DNA of 64,000 nt from Anarhynchus alexandrinus. Taxonomy: Eukaryota > Chordata > Aves > Charadriiformes > Charadriidae. The DNA is taken from NCBI GenBank assembly GCA_008711295.1, contig VUYV01000016.1, positions 6,256,073-6,320,072 on the forward strand, read 5' to 3'. A program made the translations under genes and the position numbers. Of the stretch, positions 63,695 to 64,000 are shown in pieces; position 1 is the first letter of the stretch; each line of letters opens with the position of its first letter. The notes under the pieces are model-generated. The model saw only the letters and a list, made by a program, of their open reading frames with translations, was not told the origin of the DNA and made no database searches.

Positions 63695-64000
63695 AGCAAG
63701 TGGCTTTCAGGAAGCTACATGCCATGCTGACCGTGGCCACAGAGCATGAACATGTTTACAGTGAAGGGGGGATGTGGGCTTGGCAAGTTACCTGCAGAGT
63801 TCATTTTCTGGTAATCCCACCTTGAAGGCAAGGAAGTACTTGCACATGTTGAAATTGTATATGCAGCTCTTGAAACCCTACTCCCATGACCTAGTTTTTG
63901 CTACATTGAAGTTGATTTGCTATTTAAATGTCTTTTCTTTGAACCCTTGCTAAATAAATGGAAATTAATATCTAGCATCCAATGCAGAATAATTTTTTGC
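63695..64000 (+). repeat. 306-bp direct repeat, copy 2, probable false duplication at a contig join
   Basis: Starts immediately after a 23-base T run (63671-63693) and a single N, and runs unbroken to the end of the window. Its perfect match to 61620-61925, including the AATAAA, and the N at its border point to an assembly error. A very recent real duplication is possible but less likely. The repeat may extend beyond the window. Confidence 0.95.

Noticed and set aside
1..64000. CRISPR arrays, operons, tRNA or rRNA genes
   Set aside because: No regularly spaced direct repeats, no rRNA sequence and no tRNA-like A/B box pair recognised. The window is vertebrate nuclear DNA.

Overview
This is a vertebrate nuclear genomic window, almost certainly from a bird. 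The supporting evidence is three truncated CR1 LINE copies with the typical avian 3' end, one multi-exon gene with GT-AG introns, a CpG island, and about 43 kb of non-coding DNA with no prokaryote-like coding density. The species cannot be named from the sequence. The only protein-coding gene I can support is BTBD3, on the + strand. It encodes a BTB-BACK-PHR protein that is linked in mammals to activity-dependent dendrite orientation.

Layout. Positions 1 to about 43,085 are intergenic. They hold three CR1 fragments (about 7.2-8.05, 11.09-11.15 and 16.28-16.55 kb), scattered homopolymer and small tandem repeats, and several AT-rich stretches with clustered homeodomain, POU, FOX and TCF-like motifs. 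Those stretches could be long-range regulatory elements, but this is inference. Positions about 43,085-44,145 are a CpG island interrupted by a 147-base gap; this is the best candidate for a distal BTBD3 promoter and non-coding first exon. Positions about 44.1-54.2 kb would then be a large first intron. A second, more proximal promoter candidate with two NF-Y (CCAAT) boxes lies at about 53.65-54.0 kb.

The BTBD3 coding sequence is split over four exons: 54247-54569, 55112-55202, 55706-55824 and 59997-61029. Together they total 1,566 nt, giving 521 residues plus a stop. All splice sites are canonical and the phases agree across every junction. A second in-frame Met at residue 61 sits in a strong Kozak context and would give a 461-residue short form. 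The 3' UTR follows, with AATAAA signals at 61878 and 62599. Two consensus Pumilio elements at 62925 and 62975 suggest that it may extend further.

The most actionable anomaly is technical. The last 306 bases of the window (63695-64000) repeat part of the BTBD3 3' UTR (61620-61925) with no mismatch that I can see, starting right after a poly-T run and a single N. This looks like a contig-join artefact or false duplication rather than biology. Two other single Ns, also beside T-rich sequence, flank the CpG-island region. I found no evidence of a new biological system here. The interest lies in the promoter architecture, candidate enhancers and assembly faults.
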